A DNA stretch of 37,524 nt from CAZVJA01 sp964626885 (GTDB lineage Bacteria; Planctomycetota; Planctomycetia; Planctomycetales; Planctomycetaceae): contig CAZVJA010000026.1 in the NCBI GenBank assembly GCA_964626885.1, positions 1 to 37,524 of the forward strand, in the 5' to 3' direction. Within the stretch, counting starts at the first letter, position 1. Every line of letters begins with the position of its first letter. The notes under the pieces were generated by a model. That model saw only the letters and a list, made by a program, of their open reading frames with translations, had not been told where the DNA came from and made no database searches. Below are positions 7,282-15,192 of the stretch, one piece after another. The translations under genes were made by a program, and so were the position numbers.

Positions 7282-8535
7282 ATGACCTCTTTGCGGTACG
7301 GCATCATCGGCGGTGGATTCATCACCTCGTTCCAACTTCGCGCCCTCCGAGAAGTCCGCGGCATCGAGGTTGCGGGAATTTATTCCCGCCGGCCACCGGA
7401 AAAGTTGAGCCAGTGGATACGCGATCAGCACCTCGGCGAGGGGAAGATTTACACCAGCATCGGCGAAATGGCGCGGCATGTCGACGTGATCGCCATCTTC
7501 GGGCCGAACTTCACGAGGGTCGCCACGGTCGAGGAGATCGTCGCCGCCGTCAAAGAAGGGGCGAAGCTCAAGGGAATCATCTGCGAAAAACCGCTCGGGC
7601 GGAACCTGCTCGAAGCGCGGCGGCTGGTCGAACTTGTCGAAAGCGTGAAATTGCCGCACGTCTACTTCGAGAACCAGTTGCACATGAAAACCATGCGCGC
7701 GACGCGCGAGCAGCTCGCGCCGGTCGCGGCAGTGATGGGCCCGCCGGTCCTGGCCCGCTCGGCCGAGGAGCATGCCGGTCCGCACAACGCCTGGTTCTGG
7801 GACCCCACCCAGCAAGGGGGGGGCGTGATGAGCGACATGGGGTGTCATTGTCTGGCGGTCGGCTGGTACGCGCTCACCCCAGTCGGCAAATCTCCCCGCT
7901 TCCTGGTGCCGCAATCGGTGAGCGCCGATCTCTCGTTGTTGAAGTGGGGTCAGCCGCGCTGGCGACGCCAACTCAAGGAGCGATTCGGTGTCGATTATAC
8001 GAAGACCCCCGCGGAAGACTTTGCCACCGGCATGGTGACGTTCCGCAATCCCGAGACCAATCATTTCGTCAAAAGCCAGTTCACCGTCTCCTGGATGTAC
8101 GACAAACAGGGCCTGCGGCTGGCACTCGATGGCATCGGACCTGGCTACGCGTTCGAGATGAACTCGCTCCGTTCGCCGCTCGAGTTGTTCATCGGCGACG
8201 ACGCGGCCGCGAGCGTGAGCGACTCGGAAACGGCTCTCGAAAAAGCGACCGCCACCCGCGGGCTGCTCGCCGTGCAGCCGAACGAGGCGGACCTGTATGG
8301 GTACACCGATGAAAATCTCGACGCTCTGGAAGCCCTCACCACTGGCCGCCCGCCGCTGCTCGACTGGCATTACGGTGTTGAGATCGTGCGGCTGACGATG
8401 GCTGCTTACCTTTCCGCCGAACGGCGTGCGACGGTCGATTTGACTGATAGGGCGACCTGCGAGGAACTGGAAACGTACGTACCGAAGATCCAGCAAGGCC
8501 GCGGCCTGGAAGTGCTGGATGTGCCGGCGGGTTGA
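7282..8535 (+). CDS. Gfo/Idh/MocA family oxidoreductase (cytoplasmic)
   Basis: 417 residues with no signal peptide. The N-terminus RYGIIGGGFITSF is a Rossmann dinucleotide-binding motif (GxGxx[GA]-like, residues 8-13). GIICEKPLGRNLLEARRLVEL carries the EKP motif near residue 107, and the GGGVMSDMGCHCLAVGWYAL block is the catalytic region equivalent to the usual GGGxxxDxGxH. The enzyme should oxidise or reduce a sugar-like substrate using NAD(P), but the substrate is not evident. A GAGGAA ribosome site six bases upstream supports the ATG at 7282. It differs clearly from the Tat-exported member at 3852-5219, so the window holds two distinct family members. It lies 92 bases upstream of the zinc-ribbon protein gene. 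Confidence 0.9.
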   Translation: MTSLRYGIIGGGFITSFQLRALREVRGIEVAGIYSRRPPEKLSQWIRDQHLGEGKIYTSIGEMARHVDVIAIFGPNFTRVATVEEIVAAVKEGAKLKGIICEKPLGRNLLEARRLVELVESVKLPHVYFENQLHMKTMRATREQLAPVAAVMGPPVLARSAEEHAGPHNAWFWDPTQQGGGVMSDMGCHCLAVGWYALTPVGKSPRFLVPQSVSADLSLLKWGQPRWRRQLKERFGVDYTKTPAEDFATGMVTFRNPETNHFVKSQFTVSWMYDKQGLRLALDGIGPGYAFEMNSLRSPLELFIGDDAAASVSDSETALEKATATRGLLAVQPNEADLYGYTDENLDALEALTTGRPPLLDWHYGVEIVRLTMAAYLSAERRATVDLTDRATCEELETYVPKIQQGRGLEVLDVPAG

Positions 8536-8627
8536 TAAGCAATTGACCCACCGGTCCGACCCGTTGATAATGGAGGAACTGCTGGTTTCGCCGCATCTGG
8601 CTCATCAGTTCGAGGGTGTCGTCTCCC

Positions 8628-9815
8628 ATGTCGGGTTGGATCTCGAAAGCGACCACGCTCCTCGGCGGTAAGAAGCGGGAACCGGAACGTCCCCAGCCGT
8701 TCGATATCGCGTGCAGTTGCGGAAACAGTGTTTCCGGTTACCGCGAGCCGGGTTCCCAAGTGGCCCGTTGCAATCGCTGTGGCGACAGGCTGTTTGTGCT
8801 GCCGAAGGATGTCTATCCCCAACCCAGAGCGAAGCAGCCCCCTCCCGAAGCCGTTCCCGATCAATCCCCCAAGTCTGAACCGAACGAGCGGCGTTCCGCG
8901 CCTCGGGAAGTCGAGGATACTCCCGCGGCCCGCGCCGCGCGGAAGTTTCGTGACGCGGCGAAGTCGAAGCCGGAACCGCAAGTCTCCCAGAAGCCGCGCG
9001 AACCCAAACTTTCCTTCCGCGAACGTACCCGCGTTCGTGTTCGTCGCACCATTGCCTGGCAACTTTCGCTCTTCACTCCGTTCCGCCTGATGTTGCTGGC
9101 GATTTTCGGCGTGATCGCCGTGACGGGATATTGGGGCTGGTCCGTGCGGCGGGCTGAACTGGCGGCGGCGATCGTACAGCGGGTTACCAATGAAGGGGAC
9201 GAAGCTGTGTCGCGGGGAGATTTCAATCGGGCCGCCGAAAAGTATTCCGAGGCATGGAAGGCGCACCAGATCCTCAAGCGGGACGACGCCGAGGCTCGGC
9301 GGGTGCATCAGGCCTTTCTCGAAACGACCGCCGCCAGCCGGCTCATCTCCGCCTCTCCGTTTGACATACTGGCTGAAGCACAGCAAAAACGCAAAGCGGA
9401 AGAGTCGGGTTGGGAAACCTCTTTGGAATCTCGGTACCGCGACTCCTGGATTGTCATTGACAGCTCGGTTTTCCTGGAAACAGGAGTTGGGAACTCTCCC
9501 CATACGCAAGTCGATTGCCCCTTGATGCTGGACGACACGCCGCTGGCCATCGAGACCGACGCGGACGTCTATGATCGCCTGCATCGCGGCGGCGATTCGA
9601 AACGGGCAATTTTCGCTGCGCAAGTGTCCGGGTTTCGATTCGTATCGGCCGACGAGCCGCGCTGGGTGCTGACGCTGAAGGGAGACTCGGTCTTTGCGTG
9701 GTCGAATCCCCAAACGTTTGAAAAGTTGGGGTTGATGGGACTCGGCCCGGATGCGGTCGAAGCAACCCGCAAGATTCTGGCGGAACAATCACAGCGATTG
9801 GAAATCGAACCATGA
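8628..9815 (+). CDS. Zinc-ribbon membrane-anchored protein of unknown function
   Basis: 395 residues, family not recognised. An N-terminal zinc ribbon is visible (CSCG at about residues 29-32 and CNRCG at 48-52). A long proline- and charge-rich linker (about 60-140) follows, then one transmembrane helix (about 149-171) and a soluble part of about 220 residues. That part contains an alanine-rich helical hairpin (DFNRAAEKYSEAWKAHQ) resembling a TPR-like element. The topology suggests a cytoplasmic ribbon tethered to an extracytoplasmic domain. The start is ATG 8628 with GAGGG upstream; GTG 8616 is possible. Its stop overlaps the start of the next gene (ATGA), so the two are coupled and probably act together. 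Confidence 0.75.
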   Translation: MSGWISKATTLLGGKKREPERPQPFDIACSCGNSVSGYREPGSQVARCNRCGDRLFVLPKDVYPQPRAKQPPPEAVPDQSPKSEPNERRSAPREVEDTPAARAARKFRDAAKSKPEPQVSQKPREPKLSFRERTRVRVRRTIAWQLSLFTPFRLMLLAIFGVIAVTGYWGWSVRRAELAAAIVQRVTNEGDEAVSRGDFNRAAEKYSEAWKAHQILKRDDAEARRVHQAFLETTAASRLISASPFDILAEAQQKRKAEESGWETSLESRYRDSWIVIDSSVFLETGVGNSPHTQVDCPLMLDDTPLAIETDADVYDRLHRGGDSKRAIFAAQVSGFRFVSADEPRWVLTLKGDSVFAWSNPQTFEKLGLMGLGPDAVEATRKILAEQSQRLEIEP

Positions 9816-11377
9816 ATCATCTGCATAGATCCCCACTTACGATTCTCGCGCGGATGTTGATGCTCTCCTGTGCGCTGTGCGGTCTCATACCCGGTACGTT
9901 GTTTGCGGCTTCCCGTTCGGTCGAAGCGATCCTGGCCGAGAAGACTCAGTGGTCCAGCTACGCGTCGGCCGGCAACGCGATGACGATCGAAGGGCGGGTC
10001 TCGGCAATCTCGGGAAAGCAATTGCGTTTTCGAGGATGTGATCTTCCGTGTCAGGCGGCCGAGGGAAAATCTCTCCTCAAATTATTTTCTTCCTCCGCGA
10101 ACGTGGAAATCACAGGCCGGTTTGCCCTCGTGAACACCAAGCCGACGTTTCTGATCGAAGTGATGCGCGTGACACCGTCGGATCTGGAGACTTTCCGCAA
10201 CCGTGAACGTGAATTGCGCAACGGCAAACCGGACGAGTGGTACGGGCTGGGAGACTGGGCGGTCGGTCGCGGAACATTTTACGAAGATGACGAACTCAAG
10301 CGGCGCGCCGTCGATGCTTATCGCGAAGCCATCGAACGGGAACGCCAGGCATTGCCCGCCGACGCCGCCGACGCCCTGGTCAAGCTTTCGGAAAAAATCC
10401 CCAAGTATGGCTTGCCCGAAACATTCCGTGCGGAATACGTGCACGACGCCTGGCAGCGCCGCTGGAGGAAGACGCCCAAAGATGATCCCGCCGCGCTTCG
10501 CAAGTTGGCGGAGGATCTATCGAAGGAACTGCAAGGCTGCACGGCTCCGCTCGATGCCAAGCAGGCAAAGCAGGGGGCGGACTACCTCCGCGACCCGCTC
10601 GGCGTCTACAAAAAGGCCGATGAGGAAACTCGCAATCGGCTGCACCGCGCGCTTTACGCCGAGATTCTGCGGACGGCGATTCTTCTCAAGGCGCAGCCAG
10701 ACGGAAACAACGGCTATGAAATCGCCGACGAACTCGACAAGCTCGGCCCGGAATTTCATGACCTGGCGGAAACCCATCGCGAGAAAAATCTCGACCTTCG
10801 GATCTCGCGGGTTAAGACGGCTACACGGCAGGATGTGGTGCTGCTGGCCGATGAGTTGCGGCAACGTCAACAGCCGGAGAAAGCCCGCAAGGCGTTGGAC
10901 ACCTGGTTGGCCGCACGTGTTGAGAGGCTTCGTAAGGACGGGCCGACCGGGTTGATGCAGGCGGCGGAAGATTATCAAAGCTTAATCGACGACAAAGGAA
11001 CAGCAGTCAAGCTGCTGGTCGAGGCGTACCAGATCGATCCGTCGGCCGAGCCGGTTTCGCAGCGTCTGAAGCGAATGGGTTATGTATTGCAGAACGGAGA
11101 GTGGGTCAATGCCTCGGACGTCAAAAAAATGCCGGACGATCCGGTTCAGATCGCCCTGCGGGAAGGACGTGTCGTCGCAGGCATGACCGCCGAGCAGGTG
11201 CAAAAAGCACAAGGAGCTCCCGACGCCGTCGCGCGGTTTGCATCCTTCAACGAAGTGAACGAATTCTGGACGTACGACAACGTCGGTGGAGTGCGGCTGG
11301 TGGTCCACATCCAGCGCCGCGGCACCGCCGAGCCGAGGACGATCAGCATCTCACAACTCAAAACCCCGCCGCGGTAA
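9812..11377 (+). CDS. Secreted protein of unknown function with BamE/SmpA-like C-terminal domain
   Basis: 521 residues. A Sec-type signal peptide is visible (MNHLHRSPLTILARMLML, then a hydrophobic stretch ending at LFAAS near residue 33). A small beta-rich part follows (about 55-120, TIEGRVSAISGKQLRF), then a long charged helical region with TPR-like pairs (about 125-440). The C-terminus REGRVVAGMTAEQVQKAQGAP, followed by FWTYDN and VVHIQ, resembles the SmpA/OmlA/BamE lipoprotein fold (GMTxxxVxxxxGxP). The start overlaps the stop of the zinc-ribbon gene by four bases. I cannot assign a function; an envelope scaffold or assembly role is a guess from the fold and export signal. Confidence 0.75.
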   Translation: MNHLHRSPLTILARMLMLSCALCGLIPGTLFAASRSVEAILAEKTQWSSYASAGNAMTIEGRVSAISGKQLRFRGCDLPCQAAEGKSLLKLFSSSANVEITGRFALVNTKPTFLIEVMRVTPSDLETFRNRERELRNGKPDEWYGLGDWAVGRGTFYEDDELKRRAVDAYREAIERERQALPADAADALVKLSEKIPKYGLPETFRAEYVHDAWQRRWRKTPKDDPAALRKLAEDLSKELQGCTAPLDAKQAKQGADYLRDPLGVYKKADEETRNRLHRALYAEILRTAILLKAQPDGNNGYEIADELDKLGPEFHDLAETHREKNLDLRISRVKTATRQDVVLLADELRQRQQPEKARKALDTWLAARVERLRKDGPTGLMQAAEDYQSLIDDKGTAVKLLVEAYQIDPSAEPVSQRLKRMGYVLQNGEWVNASDVKKMPDDPVQIALREGRVVAGMTAEQVQKAQGAPDAVARFASFNEVNEFWTYDNVGGVRLVVHIQRRGTAEPRTISISQLKTPPR

Positions 11378-11479
11378 ATGTTGCATTTCCTGTGAGAGCA
11401 AAACACGACAGCGTACACATTACATCCAAGCCTCGGTGCCGAGCGCGCTGAGAGCATAGAGCACGAGATCGTACATCTC

Positions 11480-11977
11480 ATGATACGCATTTCATCGAAG
11501 CTCACTTACCTCTTCAAACACGCCTTTCCGGTCCTCTGGTTCGGATCGCTGGTGGTGTGTTTTTGCATCGGACTTGCGATGGCTCTCCTTCAGAAGAGAC
11601 TTGAGGAAACAACCATCGTCATGCTCGCAGCCCCTCCAATCATGTCGATCTTCGGGTACTTCAGCATGAAATTCTTGCTATTTGATCTGGTCGACGAGGT
11701 TTGGGACAGCGGCGACTCGCTCATCATTCGGAATAACGGACAGGAAGTGCGGGTTTCCTTATTGGATTGCGTGAACGTGAATTACAATGCCATGATGAGC
11801 ACACCACGCGTAACTCTCCTGTTGCACCAGCCCACAATCTTCGGCGGCGAGATTTCCTTCATTCCGCCATTCCGGTGGATTCCACACTTCATGCCACCGA
11901 TTGCGAAGGAACTGATTTACCGCATCGACGCCGCCAAGAGATCGACCGCCGGCTCGGAACCAACAGGGCAAGAGTGA
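11480..11977 (+). CDS. Small membrane protein of unknown function
   Basis: 165 residues. Two transmembrane helices are visible near residues 16-36 and 46-68. A cytoplasmic beta-rich domain follows (LIIRNNGQEVRVSLLDCVNVNY, then STPRVTLLLHQPTIFGGEISFIPP) that looks like a small PH-like domain (bPH family style). Similar short membrane proteins are widespread and uncharacterised. The ATG at 11480 gives a basic N-terminus suited to membrane insertion. It lies 102 bases after the preceding secreted protein, is not obviously coupled to it, and is the last gene before a 939-base gene-free region. Confidence 0.7.
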   Translation: MIRISSKLTYLFKHAFPVLWFGSLVVCFCIGLAMALLQKRLEETTIVMLAAPPIMSIFGYFSMKFLLFDLVDEVWDSGDSLIIRNNGQEVRVSLLDCVNVNYNAMMSTPRVTLLLHQPTIFGGEISFIPPFRWIPHFMPPIAKELIYRIDAAKRSTAGSEPTGQE

Positions 11978-12005
11978 TCTGGTCGCCTCGGCATTTAACG
12001 GATGT

Positions 12006-12045
12006 GCACCAGCAGGACTGCGGTGCTGGTGTGGCTTTAAGCCGC
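12006..12045. repeat. Adjacent short palindromes downstream of the membrane protein gene
   Basis: CACCAGCA (12007-12014) pairs with TGCTGGTG (12024-12031) around a 9-nt loop. It is followed at once by GGCTTTAAGCC, itself nearly self-complementary. The pair sits just after the stop at 11977 and could stop transcription, but lacks a T-run. It may be a dispersed REP-like unit; no second copy was seen in the window. Confidence 0.45.
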
Positions 12046-12301
12046 CGGTGTCTGCATGATTCGGTGTCGCCGTCGAGTTGCACGTTGACGCATCTCCCAA
12101 GGCGCGGTGGAATGGTCGCCGTGTGTTCATAATTGAAGATCGTGTGCCACGGGCTCTGCCTGTGCTCTTTATCGTGGGAGCAATCGGCACTTTCGGAGCC
12201 AGTGACACACGCTGACGAACGTCGATTGTCGTCCGAGAAATGCCATGCGGATTCTCGATCACGTATCAACCAGCCGGCGAGCAATGCTCGAGCAACTCGT
12301 T

Positions 12302-12352
12302 CGTTCGAAGGTGTTCAAGGGCTTGAGCATCTTCGTTGAACACCTTCGAACG
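12302..12352. repeat. Hairpin A: 17-bp perfect stem with shared 15-nt loop
   Basis: Left arm CGTTCGAAGGTGTTCAA (12302-12318), right arm its exact reverse complement (12336-12352), with a 17-nt loop containing GGGCTTGAGCATCTT. The same 15-nt loop sequence occurs in hairpin B with a different but equally perfect stem. Confidence 0.85.
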
Positions 12353-12450
12353 CGCGCATCTTCGAACGGTCGGCGTAACTGCCAAACATCGCGCGGCGGC
12401 GCGGCAAGTAGTTCGCGAGCGTTCGACAGGTGCTCGACAACCCGCCGCGG

Positions 12451-12498
12451 CGCGCAAGGTGCGCACGGGCTTGAGCATCTTGCTGCGCACCTTGCGCG
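12451..12498. repeat. Hairpin B: 15-bp perfect stem with the same 15-nt loop
   Basis: Left arm CGCGCAAGGTGCGCA (12451-12465), right arm TGCGCACCTTGCGCG (12484-12498), with an 18-nt loop containing GGGCTTGAGCATCTT. Relative to hairpin A the stem keeps AAGGTG/CACCTT, but the inner bases change from TTCAA/TTGAA to CGCA/TGCG, so pairing is retained. A third copy of TTGAGCATCTTGCG follows directly at 12500. Confidence 0.85.
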
Positions 12499-12701
12499 GT
12501 TGAGCATCTTGCGCCGTTTTCGAAATGTGAGCCGCGACGAGAAGTTGCGCTTTTCGACAACCTCGCCGATGGGTGAAGAAAAGTGCGGGGCGCAATCAGG
12601 TCGAATTTTGAGCACCTTCGAACCTTTGCGCGAGCTTTCGACGGAATTCTTCGCCGCAACCTCGCCGCAAGTAATTTTCAGTCCCGAGTCGGGAAGAGCG
12701 G

Positions 12702-12729
12702 TCAGCGGCCAGCTTTCAGCAATCAGCCG
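12702..12729 (+). repeat. Four tandem heptanucleotide units (YCAGCNN)
   Basis: TCAGCGG, CCAGCTT, TCAGCAA and TCAGCCG follow each other without gaps. Each unit keeps YCAGC and varies in the last two bases. The pattern resembles the heptameric short tandem repeats known from some bacterial intergenic regions. It is too short to assign a function. Confidence 0.6.
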
Positions 12730-12916
12730 GGAAGGATAAGAACGAAGGGTTGGGTTCTAGGGTTTCGGGCCTCGAACCCTCGCAACCTAAAACCGTATCA
12801 CCTGATTCTTCCCCCTTGCCTTTCCTGAAGTCTGAAGCCTGATTACCTGAGGCCGTTTCGAGCCCTAAAACCGTCGCACCATAAAACGCTTTCTCCTGTT
12901 TTCCAATCCCTCACCC

Positions 12917-14326
12917 CTAATTCCTTGAGACCGGCAGATGCGAGTTGACCCAAGCCGACATACCGCCGATGACGTTCCGCACGTCGGTGAAGCCTTCACG
13001 TTGCAGGAACGACGCCGCGATGGTCGCGCGATATCCGGAGCCGCAGACGACGGTGACCGGCAAATCGCGGGGAATTCTCGCGTAATGATCTTCCAGGGTT
13101 CCTCCATGCACGTGGATTGCCCCATCGATGTGCCCGCCGGTCCATTCTTTCTCGGTCCGCACGTCGAGCACGGTTTGTTTGCGACCCGCCTTGAGTTCTT
13201 TCGACAGGTCATGCACCGAGAGTGTGGGAACAGTGACCACGTCGTACCCCTTCATTTCCCACGCCTCCATGCCGCCGTCGAGCCAGCCGCGGATGTCGTC
13301 GAAGCCGACGCGTGTCAGATGTCGCACGACTTCGGGAATCTGGCTGGGATTGCCGGGGACGATGAGCGTCGGCCGGTCGTACGGCAGCACCCACCCGGCC
13401 CAGGTCGGCAGGTTCGGACCGAACGGAATGTTGATCGCTCCCGGAATGTGCGCCGCCGAGAAAGCTTCCATCGGCCGCACGTCGACGACGAGGCACTTTT
13501 CGCAGACTCGTTCGTGGACCGACTTGGCGGAGACGCGCTGCTGTCCTGGAAGTTCCGGACCGAGGATTTTGGCCCCGGTGACGTTGATCCGTTTCATCCG
13601 TTTGAAATACGGCGGCGCAATCGGCATTCCGGAAAGCAGATCGCCGACCCATTGCTCTTCCAACTTTTCAACGAGCGCGGCATTAAAGCGGCGTTCGTAT
13701 CCCATTGTCGACGACGCCCGCGAACCGATGGCCTTGCCGCACAGCGATCCCGCACCGTGGCCGGGAAAGATTTCTGTGAAGTCCGGCAGTCCCGGAAGTT
13801 TTTGAAAGACACTTTCGTACAGCTGGTGCGCGAGGATCGTTTGAGCTTCGCGGCCGAGCAGGTCGGGACGCCCGACGTCACCGACGAACAAAAAGTCGCC
13901 GGTGAAGACCAGCCAAGGGACTTCCTTACTGCGCGAATCATCAAACAGCAGCCACGAGAAATGCTCGAGCGTGTGCCCCGGAGTATGAAACGCTTTCAGG
14001 CGGATGTCCCCCATGCGAATCTCCTCGCCGTCCTTCATCACGTGGTCGGCGTGGTTGGGGATCCATTCGAGTCCACCCATTCCCGAACTATGAATGGTGG
14101 GCTCGTCATAGAGGCGGACTTTCAACTCGCGGCTGCCGCTGACGAAGTCGGCATGCACGTGAGTTTCCAGAATGTGCTTGATGTACAACCCTTCGCGCTC
14201 GGCGATCTGAACGAATTCATCGACATCGCGCGTCGGGTCAATGACCGCAGCCTCTTTGGTTTTCTCGTTGCCGATCATGTACGAATAGATCGCCAGTCCA
14301 GGAATAAACCGCTGATGGAAAAACAT
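12917..14326 (-). CDS. MBL-fold persulfide dioxygenase-like protein fused to two rhodanese domains (CstB/Blh type)
   Basis: 469 residues from the ATG at 14324-14326. The metallo-beta-lactamase domain (about 1-250) has THVHADF (His56, His58, Asp60), HTPGHT (His114), FTGDFLF (Asp144) and FPGHG (His190), the ETHE1-type iron site that oxidises glutathione or other low-molecular-weight persulfides to sulfite. The first rhodanese domain (about 265-360) lacks the catalytic cysteine (VPGNPSQI instead of a C-loop). The second (about 370-467) has Cys428 in the loop CGSGYRA. GGAGGT five bases before the ATG decides the start, which overlaps the upstream stop (TGATG). It is the last gene of the sulfur operon and probably detoxifies persulfides, handing sulfur between its domains. 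Confidence 0.9.
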   Translation of the reverse strand: MFFHQRFIPGLAIYSYMIGNEKTKEAAVIDPTRDVDEFVQIAEREGLYIKHILETHVHADFVSGSRELKVRLYDEPTIHSSGMGGLEWIPNHADHVMKDGEEIRMGDIRLKAFHTPGHTLEHFSWLLFDDSRSKEVPWLVFTGDFLFVGDVGRPDLLGREAQTILAHQLYESVFQKLPGLPDFTEIFPGHGAGSLCGKAIGSRASSTMGYERRFNAALVEKLEEQWVGDLLSGMPIAPPYFKRMKRINVTGAKILGPELPGQQRVSAKSVHERVCEKCLVVDVRPMEAFSAAHIPGAINIPFGPNLPTWAGWVLPYDRPTLIVPGNPSQIPEVVRHLTRVGFDDIRGWLDGGMEAWEMKGYDVVTVPTLSVHDLSKELKAGRKQTVLDVRTEKEWTGGHIDGAIHVHGGTLEDHYARIPRDLPVTVVCGSGYRATIAASFLQREGFTDVRNVIGGMSAWVNSHLPVSRN

Positions 14327-15192
14327 CACACACCTCCAGTCAAAATCAGATTCTTCGTCACCACGAAGGCTGCCACGCCGACGATCATTCCCGCGAAGAC
14401 CTTCTGCAAACGGGGCCCGCTCAGTCGACGACTGATGCCGGTTGCCAGGAACAGCCCCAGCACTCCCCCCGTGATAAACCCAACCGTAACGAGAGGAGAA
14501 AGTTCGCGCCCGCTCAGCCAGTAACTAGTGACCCCCGACGCGCTCACCAGCGCGATAACCAACAACGAAGTGCCGACCGCGTGCCGCATCTCCATTTGTG
14601 AAAAGAGCACCAGTGCCGGGACAATCACGAATCCGCCACCGACCCCGAACAATCCGGCCAGCACACCGGTGATGAATCCGAGAATTGCCAGCAGCAAGGC
14701 ACAACGGGAGGTCAAGTGAAGTACTCCGGTCACATCGCGCCGACAGGTTGGCCCGGCGTTCTGAGCATCGGTGTTCCCTTCCGCGCAGGACTCGTCCTGA
14801 CGCGCCGACACCCCAATTTTCCACGACCTCATTCGTCCCGAGGCCAGCCACATTCGCACCGCAACGACGAACATCAACCCGGCGAAGAGAACCATCAGCC
14901 ACGTCTCTGGAATCTGCCGGTTCATCCACGTTCCCACGGGAGCACCCAGCATTCCCAACAACGCGAACAACAGACCGGTTCCGACTTCGGCTTCTCCCCT
15001 TCGCCAACGCTGCACGAACCCGATGGCGGAAGTTGCCCCCACCGCAGCGAGCGACACACCAACCGCTTCACGCGGATCGACCGACAAGCCGTAAACCAAC
15101 AGCGGCACTGCGAAAATCGAGCCCCCTCCACCCGTGAGGCCGAGTGCGAGTCCGATCAGTAGGCCGAATGTGATGGTCAGGAAGTACAGCAT
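14326..15192 (-). CDS. Sulfite exporter TauE/SafE family membrane protein
   Basis: 288 residues from the ATG at 15190-15192. Two similar halves are visible, each with a glycine-rich helix: FGLLIGLALGLTGGGGSIFAVP near residues 8-29 and GFITGVLAGLFGVGGGFVIVP near 170-190. This is the signature of TauE/SafE anion exporters (DUF81). About eight transmembrane helices are expected, with a polar, cysteine-containing cytoplasmic loop between the halves. In this operon the likely cargo is sulfite or a related sulfur oxyanion produced by the dioxygenase. It overlaps the upstream rhodanese gene by 16 bases and the downstream dioxygenase start by one base, so all three are translationally coupled. Confidence 0.92.
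   Translation of the reverse strand: MLYFLTITFGLLIGLALGLTGGGGSIFAVPLLVYGLSVDPREAVGVSLAAVGATSAIGFVQRWRRGEAEVGTGLLFALLGMLGAPVGTWMNRQIPETWLMVLFAGLMFVVAVRMWLASGRMRSWKIGVSARQDESCAEGNTDAQNAGPTCRRDVTGVLHLTSRCALLLAILGFITGVLAGLFGVGGGFVIVPALVLFSQMEMRHAVGTSLLVIALVSASGVTSYWLSGRELSPLVTVGFITGGVLGLFLATGISRRLSGPRLQKVFAGMIVGVAAFVVTKNLILTGGV

Larger units (their letters stand above)
11978..12916. other. 939-base gene-free region with hairpins and short repeats
   Basis: No credible gene lies here. Three overlapping minus-strand frames stay open between about 12259 and 12659, but none resembles a protein family. The stretch holds a short palindrome pair (12006-12045), two hairpins with a shared loop and different stems (12302-12352 and 12451-12498), related AAGATGCTCAA/AAGGTGCTCAA-like copies on the minus strand, and a heptanucleotide repeat at 12702-12729. 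The rest, to 12916, is of different composition and includes several partly repeated phrases built on AACCCT/CCTAAAACC. Confidence 0.6.

Noticed and set aside
7021..8496. 491-codon minus-strand open frame
   Set aside because: It is the antisense of the well-supported oxidoreductase at 7282-8535, and its product has no recognisable motifs; GC-rich codon bias keeps the opposite strand open.
12259..12659. Three overlapping minus-strand frames as possible genes
   Set aside because: All three stay open over the same hairpin-rich stretch; none resembles a family or has a ribosome site that stands out.
12938..14524. 528-codon plus-strand open frame
   Set aside because: Antisense to the persulfide-dioxygenase-like gene, whose catalytic residues are all present on the minus strand.
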